Positions 37,804-53,781 are shown, counted from the stretch's first letter. The stretch is 64,000 nt of DNA from Deinococcus planocerae (GCF_002869765.1 NZ_PNOR01000025.1:1-64000), one strand, 5' to 3'. The notes: generated by a model from the sequence alone, not told the origin. Numbers and translations: made by a program.

Positions 37804-37849
37804 GGCGCCTCACACGCCCCTGACCTCCTTCGTGCGAAAATCGTCACGC

Positions 37850-39544
37850 ATGAAAAGAAACCTGATGCTGGTGGGGACGGCGCTCTCCCTGAGCAGTTGC
37901 TCCTCGATTCTCGGCCCGGCCCAGCCCGAGGTGACGGTCACCGTCCTCGGCGTGAACGATTTCCACGGCAACCTCCTGCCGACGAGCTTCCGCGTGCCCG
38001 ACCCCGCCGACCGCACGAAGACGGTCACCGTGCAGGCGGGCGGCATCGAGACCATCGGGGGCATCCTCGCCCAGACGCGCCAGGAAAACCCCAACACCGT
38101 CTTCGTGGGCGTGGGCGACATGACGGGCGCTTCCCCCCTGGTCAGCGGCCTGTTGCGCGACGAGCCCACCATCCTCGCGCTGAGTGAACTCGGCATGGCG
38201 GTCAACGTGGTGGGCAACCACGAGTTCGACTACGGCTACGCCGAGCTGCAACGCTTCCAGAAGGGCGGCTGCGACTCGAACGACCCTGGCCGCGCCTGCA
38301 AGTACGTCAACCCCTTCCCCGGCGCCTCCTACACCTACATCGGCGCGAACGTCGTGGACGAGAAGACGGGCGCGCTCGCCTTCCCCGCTTACAAGATCGT
38401 GCAGGTCGGCCCGGCGCGCGTCGCCTTCGTGGGCGCGGTGCTGAAAGACACCCCCACCGTCGTCACCCCCTCGGGCGTGGCGGGCCTGCGCTTCGAGGAT
38501 GAGGTCGCCGCGATCAACCGGGTGATCCCGCAGATCAAGCGCGGCAACGTGGACGCCATCGTCGCCCTCGTCCACCAGGGAGGCGCGAGTCCCGACGCCT
38601 TCGACGTGGTGAACTGCAAGACGCTCACCGGCCCCATCGTGGACATCGCCAGGGGCCTCGACCCCGCCGTCAGCGCGATCATGACCGGCCACACCCACCG
38701 CGGCTACAACTGCCGGGTGCCCGGCCCGGACGGTCAGGAGCGCGTGGTGATCCAGGGCGACGCCTTCGGCCACCTCCTCCAGCGCCTCGACCTGAAGGTG
38801 GACACCCGCGCGAACCGGGTGGTCTCCGTCGAGTCGAGAAACGTCCTCGTGGACGCGGCGAACGGCCCCAAGGACGCCGCGATGACGACCATCGTGCAAA
38901 AGGCCAAGGCGATCACCGATCCGGTCGCCGGGCAGACCATCGCCACCCTCGGCGTCGAGCAGATCACCCGCGCCCAGAATCCGGCGGGCGAGAGCCCGCT
39001 CGGCGACGTGATCGCCGACTCGCAGCTCGCCGCGACCCGCGCCCCCGAGAAGGGCGGCGCCGTGATCGCGTTCATGAACCCCGGCGGCATCCGCGCCGAC
39101 CTGCCCGCCAACGTGCCCAACCCTGGCCGCCGGGTGACGTACGGCGACACCTTCGCGGTGCAGCCCTTCGGAAACATCCTGGCCGTGATCACGCTGACGG
39201 GCGCCCAGATAGGGGCCGTGCTGGAGCAGCAGTTCGACAACCCCTCCGCCGGGCAAAACCGCATCCTCCAGGTCAGCGAGGGCTTCGCCTACACCTGGGA
39301 CAACGCCCGGCCCAAGGGCGAGAAGGTCGTGGGCATCACCCTGAACGGCCAGCCCCTCGACCCCGCGGCGAGCTACCGCGTCACCGTCAACAATTTCCTC
39401 GCGGACGGCGGCGACAACTTCACCGTCTTCGCCCAGGGCACGAATCGCCTGGGCGGCGACGTGGACCTCGACGCCTTCCAGAACTACCTGCGCGGCAGGG
39501 AAGTTACCCCGCCGCCGCTGGGCCGCATCACCCGCCTGAACTGA
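37850..39544 (+). CDS. Lipoprotein 5'-nucleotidase/2',3'-cyclic phosphodiesterase
   Basis: The 564-residue protein has a lipoprotein signal (MLVGTALSLSSCSS). The metallophosphatase domain contains VNDFHGNLLP, GDMTGASPL, VVGNHEFDYGY and MTGHTHRGYNC. The C-terminal 5'-nucleotidase domain contains NPGGIRADLP, YGDTFAVQPFGN and NFLADGGDNF. It probably hydrolyses extracellular nucleotides for phosphate or nucleoside recovery at the cell surface. ATG 37850 starts the signal peptide and is preferred to one 6 codons upstream. Confidence 0.93.
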   Translation: MKRNLMLVGTALSLSSCSSILGPAQPEVTVTVLGVNDFHGNLLPTSFRVPDPADRTKTVTVQAGGIETIGGILAQTRQENPNTVFVGVGDMTGASPLVSGLLRDEPTILALSELGMAVNVVGNHEFDYGYAELQRFQKGGCDSNDPGRACKYVNPFPGASYTYIGANVVDEKTGALAFPAYKIVQVGPARVAFVGAVLKDTPTVVTPSGVAGLRFEDEVAAINRVIPQIKRGNVDAIVALVHQGGASPDAFDVVNCKTLTGPIVDIARGLDPAVSAIMTGHTHRGYNCRVPGPDGQERVVIQGDAFGHLLQRLDLKVDTRANRVVSVESRNVLVDAANGPKDAAMTTIVQKAKAITDPVAGQTIATLGVEQITRAQNPAGESPLGDVIADSQLAATRAPEKGGAVIAFMNPGGIRADLPANVPNPGRRVTYGDTFAVQPFGNILAVITLTGAQIGAVLEQQFDNPSAGQNRILQVSEGFAYTWDNARPKGEKVVGITLNGQPLDPAASYRVTVNNFLADGGDNFTVFAQGTNRLGGDVDLDAFQNYLRGREVTPPPLGRITRLN

Positions 39545-39561
39545 GGCGCGGGCAAGGCAGT

Positions 39562-39589
39562 GGGGGAGAGGTGCGGTGGCCTCTCCCCC
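39562..39589. terminator. Terminator between convergent genes
   Basis: GGGGGAGAGG (39562-39571) pairs with CCTCTCCCCC (39580-39589) around an 8-base loop. It lies 18 bases after the nucleotidase stop and 20 bases beyond the peptidase stop. Confidence 0.75.
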
Positions 39590-39609
39590 TCACCGTTTCG
39601 CCTTCCCGG

Positions 39610-40779
39610 TCAGCGGCTGGCGGGCGCGGCGCTCAGCACGGCGTCCACGGTCTTCAGGGCCGCGTCCACCGTCTGCCGGACGAGCGCGGGGTCGAGCACG
39701 GTGTCGCCCGGCTGGTGGTAGTTGGGGTCGATGCCCGTGTGGAAGAAGAGGGTCGCCACCCCCGCCTGCGCGAAGGAGGCGTGGTCGCTCCCGCCGCCCC
39801 CGCCCGAGAAGGAGCGCAGGGCGGGGTTCGCCTCCCGCGCGGCGTTCACGAGCGCGTCGTCGCCGCTCACGCCGAGGGGGTCGACGTTCACGCCCACCAT
39901 GTCGAAGTTGAACATGGCCCGCAAGCCCCCCACCAGGGCCGCGTTGTCCTTCACGAAGGCGCGCGAGCCGCGCAAGCCGTCCTCCTCGCCGTCGAAGAGG
40001 ACGAAATAGCTGCGGGCGGCGAGCGGCGTGTTCACCGCGCGGCGCGCGAGGTCGAGCACCGCGAGCGTGCCCGAGAGGTTGTCGTTCGCGCCCGGCGCCC
40101 CGGCCACCGAGTCCATGTGGGCGCCGAAGAGCAGCTCGGGCCGCGTCACCCCCGTCTTGAAGGCGACCACGTTCACGCCGCGCACGTCGCCCTGGCGCAC
40201 CCGCACCGCGAGCGTGACCGGCTGCCCCGCGCGCAGGCCCGCCCCGGTGGCCGCCGAGACCCCCAGCACGGGCAGCTCCACCCGCTCGCCGAGGGTGCCC
40301 CCGCGCAGCTCCCCGTCCGCGTTGTTCACGACGATCAGGCCCCGCGCCCCCGCCGCCAGGGCGTTCCGGGCCTTCTGCGCGAAGGGAATCTGCCCGCGCC
40401 GCACCACGGCGACCTTGCCCCGCACGTCCGCTCCCCGGAACTCCTCGGGGGTGCCGACACCGGGCACGAGGGCGACGGGCGCGCTGACCTCCCCGCCCGC
40501 GCTCCCCTGGAGGGCAACTCCCCGCAGGGTCCGCTCGCCCACCCGCACGTCCGAGCCGAGGTCGTCGAAGCGCGGGTAGGAAAAGGCCTCGCGGCGGGTG
40601 GTGTACCCCAGGGCGCGGAACTGCCCTTCCAGGTACGTGCGGGCCTGCTCGTTCGCCGGAGTGCCCGTCACCCGGGGGCCGAACTTCAAGACGGCGGAGA
40701 AGTCGTTCTCGATGGAGGCCAGAGCCGTCGAACCCAACAACAACGCGCCCAACACGGCGCGCACTCCCAATTGACGCAT
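39610..40779 (-). CDS. Secreted M28-family metallopeptidase with PA domain
   Basis: The 389-residue aminopeptidase has a signal peptide (LGVRAVLGALLLGSTALA). The PA insert (about 95-195) contains RGKVAVVRRGQIPFAQKARNALAAGARG. The di-zinc catalytic ligands are visible: His in FGAHMDSVAG, Asp in GANDNLSGT, Glu-Glu in FDGEEDGLRGS, Asp in MFNFDMVG and His in NYHQPGDT. It probably releases N-terminal amino acids outside the membrane. No SD is obvious ahead of the ATG. Confidence 0.92.
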   Translation of the reverse strand: MRQLGVRAVLGALLLGSTALASIENDFSAVLKFGPRVTGTPANEQARTYLEGQFRALGYTTRREAFSYPRFDDLGSDVRVGERTLRGVALQGSAGGEVSAPVALVPGVGTPEEFRGADVRGKVAVVRRGQIPFAQKARNALAAGARGLIVVNNADGELRGGTLGERVELPVLGVSAATGAGLRAGQPVTLAVRVRQGDVRGVNVVAFKTGVTRPELLFGAHMDSVAGAPGANDNLSGTLAVLDLARRAVNTPLAARSYFVLFDGEEDGLRGSRAFVKDNAALVGGLRAMFNFDMVGVNVDPLGVSGDDALVNAAREANPALRSFSGGGGGSDHASFAQAGVATLFFHTGIDPNYHQPGDTVLDPALVRQTVDAALKTVDAVLSAAPASR

Positions 40780-40976
40780 GGGGACAGGAGAGCACGGGCG
40801 GGGATGAGTTGACCCCCGGAGACATGAGATTGTGCGGGCTGAGCGCAGGGTGTGTGGCCTGCGCTACGACTGTCTGGGCGCCATCTCACGGCGAAGGCTG
40901 ACCGGACCATGTGCCACACCTTAAGCACGCCTTAACCCACTCTCCGCCTGACCTCACGGCCCTGCACACTACGGAC

Positions 40977-41771
40977 ATGACGGGCAAGGGGAAGGCCGCC
41001 GGGGGAGAGGGGACGCCGACATCACCGGGGGAGTCCGGCACGGTGATCGTGACGGGCGCGGCGCGGGGGATCGGGCGGGCGGTCGCGGAGCTGTACGCCG
41101 AGCGGGGGCACCGGGTGCTGAGCGTGGACCTGGGCATGCCCCCGGTGCTGCGCGGGCAGCCGCGGGTGCGGGCGGACGTGAGCACCGCCGCCGGGCGCGA
41201 GCGCATCCTGCGGGCGGCGCGGCCCCTGGGCGCCGTGGGGGTGCTCGTGAACAACGCCGCGTACCAGGGCGCACACGGCGGCGTACTGGAGGTCAGCGAG
41301 CGCGGCTGGATGCGCGCTCTGGGCGTGAACCTCACCGCGCCGCTGCTCCTCACGCGCACCCTCTTCGACCTGATGGGGCCGGGGAGCGCGGTGGTGAACG
41401 TCGCTTCCGTGCAGGGCCTCTTCGCCGAGCAGAACAACGCCGCCTATAACGCCAGCAAGGGCGGGCTGGTCAACCTCACCCGCGCGATGGCCCTCGACCT
41501 CGCCCCGCGCGGCGTGCGGGTCAATGCCGTCGCCCCCGGCGCCATCGCCACGGAAGGCGTCATGCAGGCCATCCACGGCAGCGAGAACCCGGAGCAGACC
41601 CGCCGCGACTACGAGGACCTCCACGCCCTGCGCCGCCTCGGCGAGCCGCGCGAGGTCGCCCGGGCGATCTACTTCCTGGGCAGCCCCGAGTCGAGCTTCG
41701 TGACGGGCGCGATCCTGACCGTGGACGGCGGCATGACGGCGAGTTTCATGATGGCGGGGAGGCCGGTGTAG
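40977..41771 (+). CDS. SDR-family NAD(P)-dependent oxidoreductase
   Basis: The 264-residue protein has a Gly/Lys-rich N-terminal tail and then a Rossmann fold: [18 protein letters not shown] (TGxxxGxG), [11 protein letters not shown] (NNA), [26 protein letters not shown] with the catalytic Ser and YxxxK, and a C-terminal [11 protein letters not shown]. The Arg-rich second strand end cannot settle NAD versus NADP. ATG 40977 is preceded by CACACT at 6 bases. The rest of the 197-base gap to the divergent peptidase gene holds a GCGCAGG/CCTGCGC hairpin at 40843-40864. Confidence 0.9.
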   Translation: MTGKGKAAGGEGTPTSPGESGTVIVTGAARGIGRAVAELYAERGHRVLSVDLGMPPVLRGQPRVRADVSTAAGRERILRAARPLGAVGVLVNNAAYQGAHGGVLEVSERGWMRALGVNLTAPLLLTRTLFDLMGPGSAVVNVASVQGLFAEQNNAAYNASKGGLVNLTRAMALDLAPRGVRVNAVAPGAIATEGVMQAIHGSENPEQTRRDYEDLHALRRLGEPREVARAIYFLGSPESSFVTGAILTVDGGMTASFMMAGRPV

Positions 41772-41828
41772 GGACGCTGAAGGTCGGCTTTGGTGCCTGT
41801 CCACGCCATTAAGTAGGATCAAGACGAT

Positions 41829-42200
41829 ATGAGTTTCGATCTGGCAGTGTGGCACTCGCCCATCCCTAAGAGCAGTCGTGAAGCGCAGACGATTTATGAG
41901 CAGCTCTGCGAGGGGGATTCGCAAGTCGATACCCTCCCTGAGCATGGGGTTGCCGGATTCTTGAGCGACATTTTCAGGACTTATCCCGCCCTGGAGGATT
42001 TAGCCGAGAAGGATCTTGACGACCCGAAGAAGGCGGTGTGGTCCGTAACACCGCAGGTCACAAGGGGAGGAGTCGTCTTTTCGATTCGATGGTCGGTCGC
42101 AGACGTTGTGGCTGATTTGATAGAGGAGCGGGCTTACCGATGGGGCTTGGTGGTCTACGACCCACAGGAAAAATATATAGTAATTCCGAATCGAGCCTAA
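41829..42200 (+). CDS. Low-GC orphan gene, hypothetical
   Basis: The 123-residue soluble protein starts MSFDLAVWHSPIPKSSREAQTIYEQLCEG. Residues SVTPQVTRGGVVFSIRWSVADVVADLIEERAYRWGLVVYDPQEKY follow in the C-terminal half. I do not name a family. The fold looks alpha/beta and compact, and the style resembles small immunity-type proteins in polymorphic-toxin loci, but no toxin is adjacent. GC is far below the neighbouring SDR gene. It is followed directly by the dispersed TGTCAC-type repeat, which may mark an insertion-prone site. Confidence 0.7.
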   Translation: MSFDLAVWHSPIPKSSREAQTIYEQLCEGDSQVDTLPEHGVAGFLSDIFRTYPALEDLAEKDLDDPKKAVWSVTPQVTRGGVVFSIRWSVADVVADLIEERAYRWGLVVYDPQEKYIVIPNRA

Positions 42201-42231
42201 ATTTGTTCTAGGACATTCACTACAAAAATAC

Positions 42232-42326
42232 TGTCACGCTGAGCATAGCGAGGCATCTCTAACCTGCCGACCGAGACCCTTCACTTCGTTCAGGGTGACA
42301 CTTCTTCCGTCAAATGCTCTAAAACC
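42232..42326. repeat. Dispersed element with TGTCACNCTGA-type arms, copy 1
   Basis: TGTCACGCTGAGC (42232) and TTCAGGGTGACA (ending 42300) are inverted arms around AGCGAGGCATCTCT and GACCCTTCACTTCG. CTTCTTCCGTCAAATGCTC follows at 42302. The copy at 49003-49170 shares GAGCG/AGCGA, CATC, GGGACCC, CAGGGTGACAG and the TTTGACGGAAGAA word. It separates a low-GC orphan gene from dsbB. Confidence 0.7.
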
Positions 42327-42336
42327 CAATCGGCTC

Positions 42337-42771
42337 CTACAACCTCCGCTCCCGTCCCCAGCCGAGCAGCCCGACGATCAGCGTGAAGGCGATCAGGGCG
42401 AGGGCGGGGATGGTGAGGACCGAATTGAGGTTGGCGAGCGGCCCTCCCCACACCGGCCAGTGGACATTACAGGGCACGGAGGAAGCGGCGCTGCACACGC
42501 GCAGGGTCTCGATCACGCCCCAGTCTTCCAGGTTGTGCACGAGGGCGACGAGCCAGCCGAGCACGGCGAGGGGCACCGCGTAGGCCCGGATGCTCAGGTC
42601 GCCGCGCAGGGCCGCGATGCCCAGCAGCAGGGCGAGAGGGTACATGGCGACGCGCTGAAACCAGCACAGGACGCACGGCGCGAAGCCGCGCACCTCGCTG
42701 AAGTACAGGCTGCCCAGGGTGGCGGCGAGCGCCACGACCCAGGCAAGGTAAAGGCGGTTGTCGCGGGTCAC
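42337..42771 (-). CDS. Disulfide bond formation protein, DsbB family
   Basis: The 144-residue membrane protein has four TMs, the first [21 protein letters not shown]. The first Cys pair is CVLC ([16 protein letters not shown]) and the second pair lies in [14 protein letters not shown], matching DsbB/BdbC, which passes electrons from DsbA to quinones. GTG 42771 lies 9 bases after the DsbA gene stop, so the two form an operon. Confidence 0.92.
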   Translation of the reverse strand: MTRDNRLYLAWVVALAATLGSLYFSEVRGFAPCVLCWFQRVAMYPLALLLGIAALRGDLSIRAYAVPLAVLGWLVALVHNLEDWGVIETLRVCSAASSVPCNVHWPVWGGPLANLNSVLTIPALALIAFTLIVGLLGWGRERRL

Positions 42772-42780
42772 GCCCGACCC

Positions 42781-43470
42781 TTACTGGAGGGCGGCGTCGA
42801 TGGCGGCCCCGACGGTCGCCGCGTCGTAGCTCGGGAGGAGCTTGCCGTTCACGTAGATGCTGGGCGTGCCGCCGACTCCGGCCTCGCGCGCCTGCCGCTC
42901 GTCGGCGTCCACGGCGGCGGCGGTCTCGTCGTTGTCGAGACAGGTGTTGAAGCGGGCCTGATCGATGCCCTCGACGCTTCCGGCCAGCTCCTTGAGGCGG
43001 GCCTTGGTGGCCCAGACCTGACTTTCCGGACCCTGCGCGCGGAAGATGATCTGCCGCATCCGCTCGTGGGCCTCGCTGCCCCCCTGCACAAAAGCGCACT
43101 CGGCGGCCTGCGCGGCGAGCTTGCTGTCGTCCACCGGCAGGCGGGCCGCCTCGGCCAGGAAGGGGAAATTCAGCGAGACGAGCTTCGCCTTCCCGGTGTC
43201 GAGGTACTGCGAGCGAATCTGGGGCATGAACTCCTCCTCGAAGCGCTTGCAGTTGGGGCACTTGAAATCCTCGAACACCACCAGGGTGACGGGCGCGTCC
43301 TCCCGCCCGAGCACGGGCTGGCCCGTCAGGTCGAACCTGACCGTCTGCCCCTCCCCGGCGCTGGGCCTGCCGCGCACCGCGAACAGCGCGAGCGCGATGA
43401 GGACGGCGGCGATCAGCGTGCCGATCACGAGCACCGTGCGGCCCTGGTTGTTGCCCTGGAGTCTGGTCAC
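42781..43470 (-). CDS. DsbA-family thiol oxidoreductase, membrane-anchored
   Basis: The 229-residue protein has an N-terminal anchor ([20 protein letters not shown]) and a thioredoxin-fold domain with active site CPNC starting at Cys71 ([18 protein letters not shown]), a helical insert, and cis-Pro [11 protein letters not shown]. It oxidises exported proteins and is reoxidised by the DsbB homologue next door. GTG 43470 is leaderless (TACACT, 6 bases); the longer in-frame extension upstream is not protein-like. Confidence 0.92.
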   Translation of the reverse strand: MTRLQGNNQGRTVLVIGTLIAAVLIALALFAVRGRPSAGEGQTVRFDLTGQPVLGREDAPVTLVVFEDFKCPNCKRFEEEFMPQIRSQYLDTGKAKLVSLNFPFLAEAARLPVDDSKLAAQAAECAFVQGGSEAHERMRQIIFRAQGPESQVWATKARLKELAGSVEGIDQARFNTCLDNDETAAAVDADERQAREAGVGGTPSIYVNGKLLPSYDAATVGAAIDAALQ

Positions 43471-43476
43471 CCCGGC

Positions 43477-43482
43477 AGTGTA
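43477..43482 (-). promoter_or_regulatory. -10 box of the dsbA-dsbB operon (leaderless)
   Basis: TACACT with a 6-base spacer to GTG 43470. Confidence 0.6.
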
Positions 43483-43685
43483 CCGCCGGCCCCCGTTAGA
43501 AATCCGGGCGCACGGGCTGGACTTCGCCGCCGGGGGGGAAAGCCCCGACCTCCTGTGTGCCGCGTCCCCGCGGCCCGCGGCGAGCGCGGTGAGGGCGCAC
43601 GGCGAGGTCCCCGTGGGCCAGGCCGCCGGAGTTGAGCGTGGGCCGCGGGGGGTCACCCGCCCGCTGAAGGGCTGAGCCAGGGCGA

Positions 43686-43715
43686 AGGGGCCGGAGCGTT
43701 TCCACCCCGGCCCCT
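43686..43715 (-). terminator. Terminator of the uvrA-membrane protein operon
   Basis: AGGGGCCGG (43686-43694) pairs with CCGGCCCCT (43707-43715). It lies 28 bases beyond the membrane protein stop on the minus strand. The rest of the 273-base gap to the dsbA start shows nothing else I can name. Confidence 0.6.
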
Positions 43716-43743
43716 CCGGTCGGCCCCACCCCTGAGGCGAGCC

Positions 43744-47525
<3,782 letters not shown>

Positions 47526-47593
47526 ACTCAGGCTCCTTTGAGGGCGGCGCCGTGTCGGTGGGGCTAAATCCACCTTCCGCTCGCCGCGAGGGG

Positions 47594-47610
47594 TTCTGTT
47601 GACCGCGTAA
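47594..47610. promoter_or_regulatory. Degenerate RDRM-like site upstream of uvrA
   Basis: On the minus strand TTACGCGGTCAACAGAA matches about 11 of 17 positions of the radiation/desiccation response motif remembered from Deinococcus (TTATG...CATAA type). It lies 69 bases before the uvrA start. The match is weak on the right half, so this is tentative. The remaining 265-base gap is otherwise unremarkable. Confidence 0.3.
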
Positions 47611-47790
47611 GGACCGGGGGCCCCTTCGCTCTGAAACAGGCCATTCTAACACCCCGGAAGGGGTGGGCGTGCGGCTGGGAGACGGGAGGGGCGGGCACGA
47701 CCTTAACCGTGGCCTCCGCCTCTTTCGCGGAGAACCAGGCTGGAGGAGAGAGGCGGCCATGCCGAACCGCCCCAACCGAATGTTCCGACA

Positions 47791-48906
<1,116 letters not shown>

Positions 48907-48966
48907 TCGGTGTCCTCGGTCCGTAGGAAAGTCGGGGGCTCTCGGTCTCGTTCGAGCCTTGGCCGG

Positions 48967-48972
48967 AGTGTA
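48967..48972 (-). promoter_or_regulatory. -10 box of BMP paralogue 1
   Basis: TACACT on the minus strand, 60 bases before ATG 48906. Position and leader match those of paralogue 2. Confidence 0.5.
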
Positions 48973-49002
48973 GGGGAGGCCCGGTCAACGCAAAGATGGA
49001 GG

Positions 49003-49170
49003 GCGCCGGGAGCGTGTGACGGACGAAGAGGCTCGCCCGCCGCCCCACGTCGCAGCGCATCAGCATGGTCATCTGGAGCGCCAGCGAAACATCCCCAGAT
49101 GTTGGGACCCTGCGCTTTGCCCAGGGTGACAGGCTTTGTGGACCCCGCCCCGGAGCGTTTGACGGAAGAA
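49003..49170. repeat. Dispersed element with TGTCACNCTGA-type arms, copy 2
   Basis: GAGCGTGTGACGGACGAAGA (49008) and GAGCGTTTGACGGAAGAATG (49153) are direct repeats flanking a core with GGTCATCTGGAGCG (49068), CAGCGAAACATCC, GTTGGGACCC and CAGGGTGACAG (to 49132). The core matches the element at 42232-42300. The rest of the 377-base gap holds only GGCGCCGGGAGCGT duplicated near 49002 and 49267. Confidence 0.65.
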
Positions 49171-49283
49171 TGGGTCCCCTGACTTGGAAAGGTGCGAAGC
49201 AGAGTGCGGCGAAGGGCTCAGCCTGACGGCGTTGCCGGGTCACACGCTCCGGGGCCGCCTGATGAACAGGCGCCGGGAGCGTC

Positions 49284-49727
49284 TCAAGCCTTCCCCTTCC
49301 TGGCGGGGTGTTTCGCCTGGGCCCTGGGCGGGGGAGACGGCCTCCGGCCCCCCAACGAGAGCCACCCCGGCCCGCCCAGCGCCACCGCCGCACAGCCGAC
49401 GAGCAGCAGCAGGGGCAGTTCCACCCCGCGCGGCGCGAAAAACCCGCCCTCCCGGTGGACGAACCAGATCGCCGCCAGCATCTGGGCCCCCAGGGCCGCC
49501 GCGATGGGCCGAGCGCCGAGCCCGAGCACGATGAGCACCCCACCTGCGAGTTCCAGCACGGCGACGAGCGGGGCGGTGAGGAGGGGGAGGGGCACCCCCC
49601 AGCCTCCGAACTGTGCGGTGACCGCCTCCAGCCCCGTCCCGAAAATCTTGTCGGCCCCGTGCCAAGCAAAGACCACGCCGACGCCCGCGCGCACCAGGGC
49701 GAGCGCGACCTCGGGCTGGCGGTTCAT
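49284..49727 (-). CDS. DoxX-family membrane protein
   Basis: The 147-residue protein has four TMs: VALALVRAGVGVVFAWHG, LPLLTAPLVAVLELAGGVLIVLGLG, PIAAALGAQMLAAIWFV and LPLLLLVGCAAVALGG. The pattern VRAGVGVVFAWHGADKIFG...GWGVP is typical of DoxX, linked to thiosulfate oxidation or detoxification in other species; role here unknown. Its Pro/Lys-rich tail is not conserved. ATG 49727 is leaderless. It lies between the two BMP genes on the same strand. Confidence 0.88.
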   Translation of the reverse strand: MNRQPEVALALVRAGVGVVFAWHGADKIFGTGLEAVTAQFGGWGVPLPLLTAPLVAVLELAGGVLIVLGLGARPIAAALGAQMLAAIWFVHREGGFFAPRGVELPLLLLVGCAAVALGGPGWLSLGGRRPSPPPRAQAKHPARKGKA

Positions 49728-49734
49728 GGGGGGC

Positions 49735-49740
49735 AGTCTA
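49735..49740 (-). promoter_or_regulatory. -10 box of the DoxX gene (leaderless)
   Basis: TAGACT with a 7-base spacer to ATG 49727. Confidence 0.6.
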
Positions 49741-49807
49741 CCCCTCCCCACAAAGCAAGAAGAGAGGCGAGCCGCGTGGGCCCGCCTCCCTGAAGGGGAC
49801 GTCCGGG

Positions 49808-50923
49808 TTACTTCGTGGGCACCTTGATCCGGCCCGCGATGATGCCAGCCTTGGCGGCCTCGACGCGGGCGACCTGAGCGCTGGGGATCAGGGCGCGGTT
49901 GTACTGGTCGACCGCGTAGCCCACGCCGCCTTCCTTGAGGCCGAATCGGCGCTCACCGCCCCGGAAGCGGTTGTTCTTCACGTCGTTGATCAGCGAGTAC
50001 ACGGCGTTGTCCACCCGCTTGAGCATGGAGGTCAGGCCGTGGTTCATGGTGGCGGGGTTCTTGTCGAAGTCGCCGAGGTAGTTCTGGTTGGAGTCCACGC
50101 CGATGAAGAACATCGGGCGGGTGTTGGCCGCGCACGCCTGACGGTAGGAGGCGCTCTTCGCGACATTGGCGAAGTTGTTCGAGGCAAAGCGCACGCCGCT
50201 CGGAAGCTGGTTGGCCTTGAGGCACTGGGTCTGCCGCACGTAGTCGATCACGCCGTTGCCGCTCGCCCCCGCCGCCGCGAAGAGGATGTCCGCGCCCCGG
50301 GCGCGCATGGAGGCCGCGATCTCCTTGGCCTTGCCGGGGTTGTTCCAGGCTTCCGGCGTGGTGCCGACGTACTGGGCGATCACGCGGGCGCGGGGGTTGG
50401 CGGCCTTGACGCCCGCCGTGTACCCGGCCTCGAACTTGTGGATCAGGGGGATGTCCATGCCGCCGACAAAACCCACCACGCCCGTCGAGGAATTCAGCCC
50501 CGCGAGGTAGCCCACCAGGTAGCTGCCCTCCTGCTCGGCGAAGACGAGGCTCGCCACGTTCTTCTGCGGGCTCACGTCGTCCACGAGGCCGAAGTACAGG
50601 TCGGGGTTCTCCTTGGCGACCTGCGTGATGGAGGCGTTGTTCGCAAAGCCCACGCCGACGGTGAGGTCGAAGCCCTCGTTGGCGAAGGAGCGGATGCCCT
50701 GAATCACCTGGCTGGGGTCGCCGGGCTCGAAGTCCTTGAGCTGCACGCCGAGGTTCTTGACGGCGCGCGCCCCGCCCTCGTAGGCACTCTGGTTGAAGGA
50801 GCGGTCGAACTTGCCGCCCGCGTCGTAGGCCATGCCCACGCGCAGGGCGCCCTGCGCCTGGCCGAGGGGCGAGGCGGCGAGGGTGGTGGTGAGGGCCAGG
50901 GCCAGCGTCAGAAATTTCTTCAT
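49808..50923 (-). CDS. BMP-family (PnrA-like) substrate-binding protein, paralogue 2
   Basis: The 371-residue protein has the same length and layout as paralogue 1: signal peptide FLTLALALTTTLAASPLGQA, VGMAYDAGGKFDRSFNQSAYEGG, YFGLVDDV, AEQEGSYLVGYLAGL, VGFVGGMDIPLIHKFEAGYTAGV and MFFIGVDSNQN. Most differences are conservative, so duplication is clear, with DoxX between the copies. It probably feeds a nucleoside-type ABC importer encoded elsewhere. GGAGGA precedes ATG 50923, so unlike DoxX it has an SD-led transcript. Confidence 0.92.
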   Translation of the reverse strand: MKKFLTLALALTTTLAASPLGQAQGALRVGMAYDAGGKFDRSFNQSAYEGGARAVKNLGVQLKDFEPGDPSQVIQGIRSFANEGFDLTVGVGFANNASITQVAKENPDLYFGLVDDVSPQKNVASLVFAEQEGSYLVGYLAGLNSSTGVVGFVGGMDIPLIHKFEAGYTAGVKAANPRARVIAQYVGTTPEAWNNPGKAKEIAASMRARGADILFAAAGASGNGVIDYVRQTQCLKANQLPSGVRFASNNFANVAKSASYRQACAANTRPMFFIGVDSNQNYLGDFDKNPATMNHGLTSMLKRVDNAVYSLINDVKNNRFRGGERRFGLKEGGVGYAVDQYNRALIPSAQVARVEAAKAGIIAGRIKVPTK

Positions 50924-50981
50924 TCGGTATCCTCCGAGGAAGGGGATCGGGTGTTCTTGATTTTGCTTGAACCCAGTCCAG

Positions 50982-50987
50982 AGTATA
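50982..50987 (-). promoter_or_regulatory. -10 box of BMP paralogue 2
   Basis: TATACT on the minus strand, 58 bases before ATG 50923, with a leader similar to that of paralogue 1. No convincing -35 hexamer is seen. Confidence 0.55.
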
Positions 50988-51109
50988 CGGGATGAAGTGG
51001 CGTCTCTGAGTTGTAGCTCTCTCAAGATGGGCTGAGACGGGTGAGAGACGACGGCACAATTGCACGCGCTTCTTTCAGCCTCCGCCCCCTCCGCCGCCCC
51101 CGCGTCAGG

Positions 51110-51552
51110 ATGGGGGGCGTGCCCGCCCCCGCATCGTCCCCGAGCTGTGTACCTCCGACTTCGCCGCCTCGCTGGACTTCTACACGCGGGTTCCCGGCTT
51201 CCGGGTCGTCTATGCCCGCCGCGAGGACCGCTTCGCCTCCCTCGACCTGGACGGGGCGGAGCTGATGCTGGGGCAGACGACCGACCCGGCGCGGACCTTC
51301 ATCGCCGGGGAGTTGGAACACCCCTTCGGGCGCGGCCTGCACCTCCAGATCGAGGTGGAGGATGTGGAGACGAGGTACGGGCGGATTCTTCAGGAGGAAA
51401 GCCGGGTCCTCCTGCCCCTCGAAGACCGCTGGTATCGGCAGGGGGACCGGGAGGCCGGGAACCGTCGGTTCGTGGTGCTGGACCCGGGCGGATACGTCCT
51501 GCGGCCCTTCGAGTCCCTGGGCACGCGGCGAGTGGCGGCCTCCCGAGACTGA
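51110..51552 (+). CDS. VOC-family protein with a disrupted 5' end
   Basis: The conserved glyoxalase-type domain is read from about 51130 (RIVPELCTSDFAASLDFYT, ELMLGQTTDP, LHLQIEVEDVETRYGRIL, RRFVVLDPGGYVLRPFES) to TGA 51552. In that frame no ATG, GTG or TTG occurs between the upstream region and the domain. ATG 51110 is in another frame; one extra base in the G6 or C5 tract at 51112-51130 would join it to the domain. The gene is therefore frameshifted, mis-sequenced, or uses a rare start codon. Confidence 0.7.
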
Positions 51553-53758
<2,206 letters not shown>

Positions 53759-53775
53759 GCGCAGCCCTCCCCCGC

Positions 53776-53781
53776 TACACT
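53776..53781 (+). promoter_or_regulatory. -10 box of the Asp23-nusB-folD genes
   Basis: TACACT 52 bases before ATG 53834. The leader contains a CCCGTTGCCGGG mini-hairpin and a GGAGGCG ribosome site. Confidence 0.5.

Noticed and set aside
49003..49170. Insertion sequence remnant
   Set aside because: No transposase fragment or clear target duplication is visible; it fits a small noncoding repeat.
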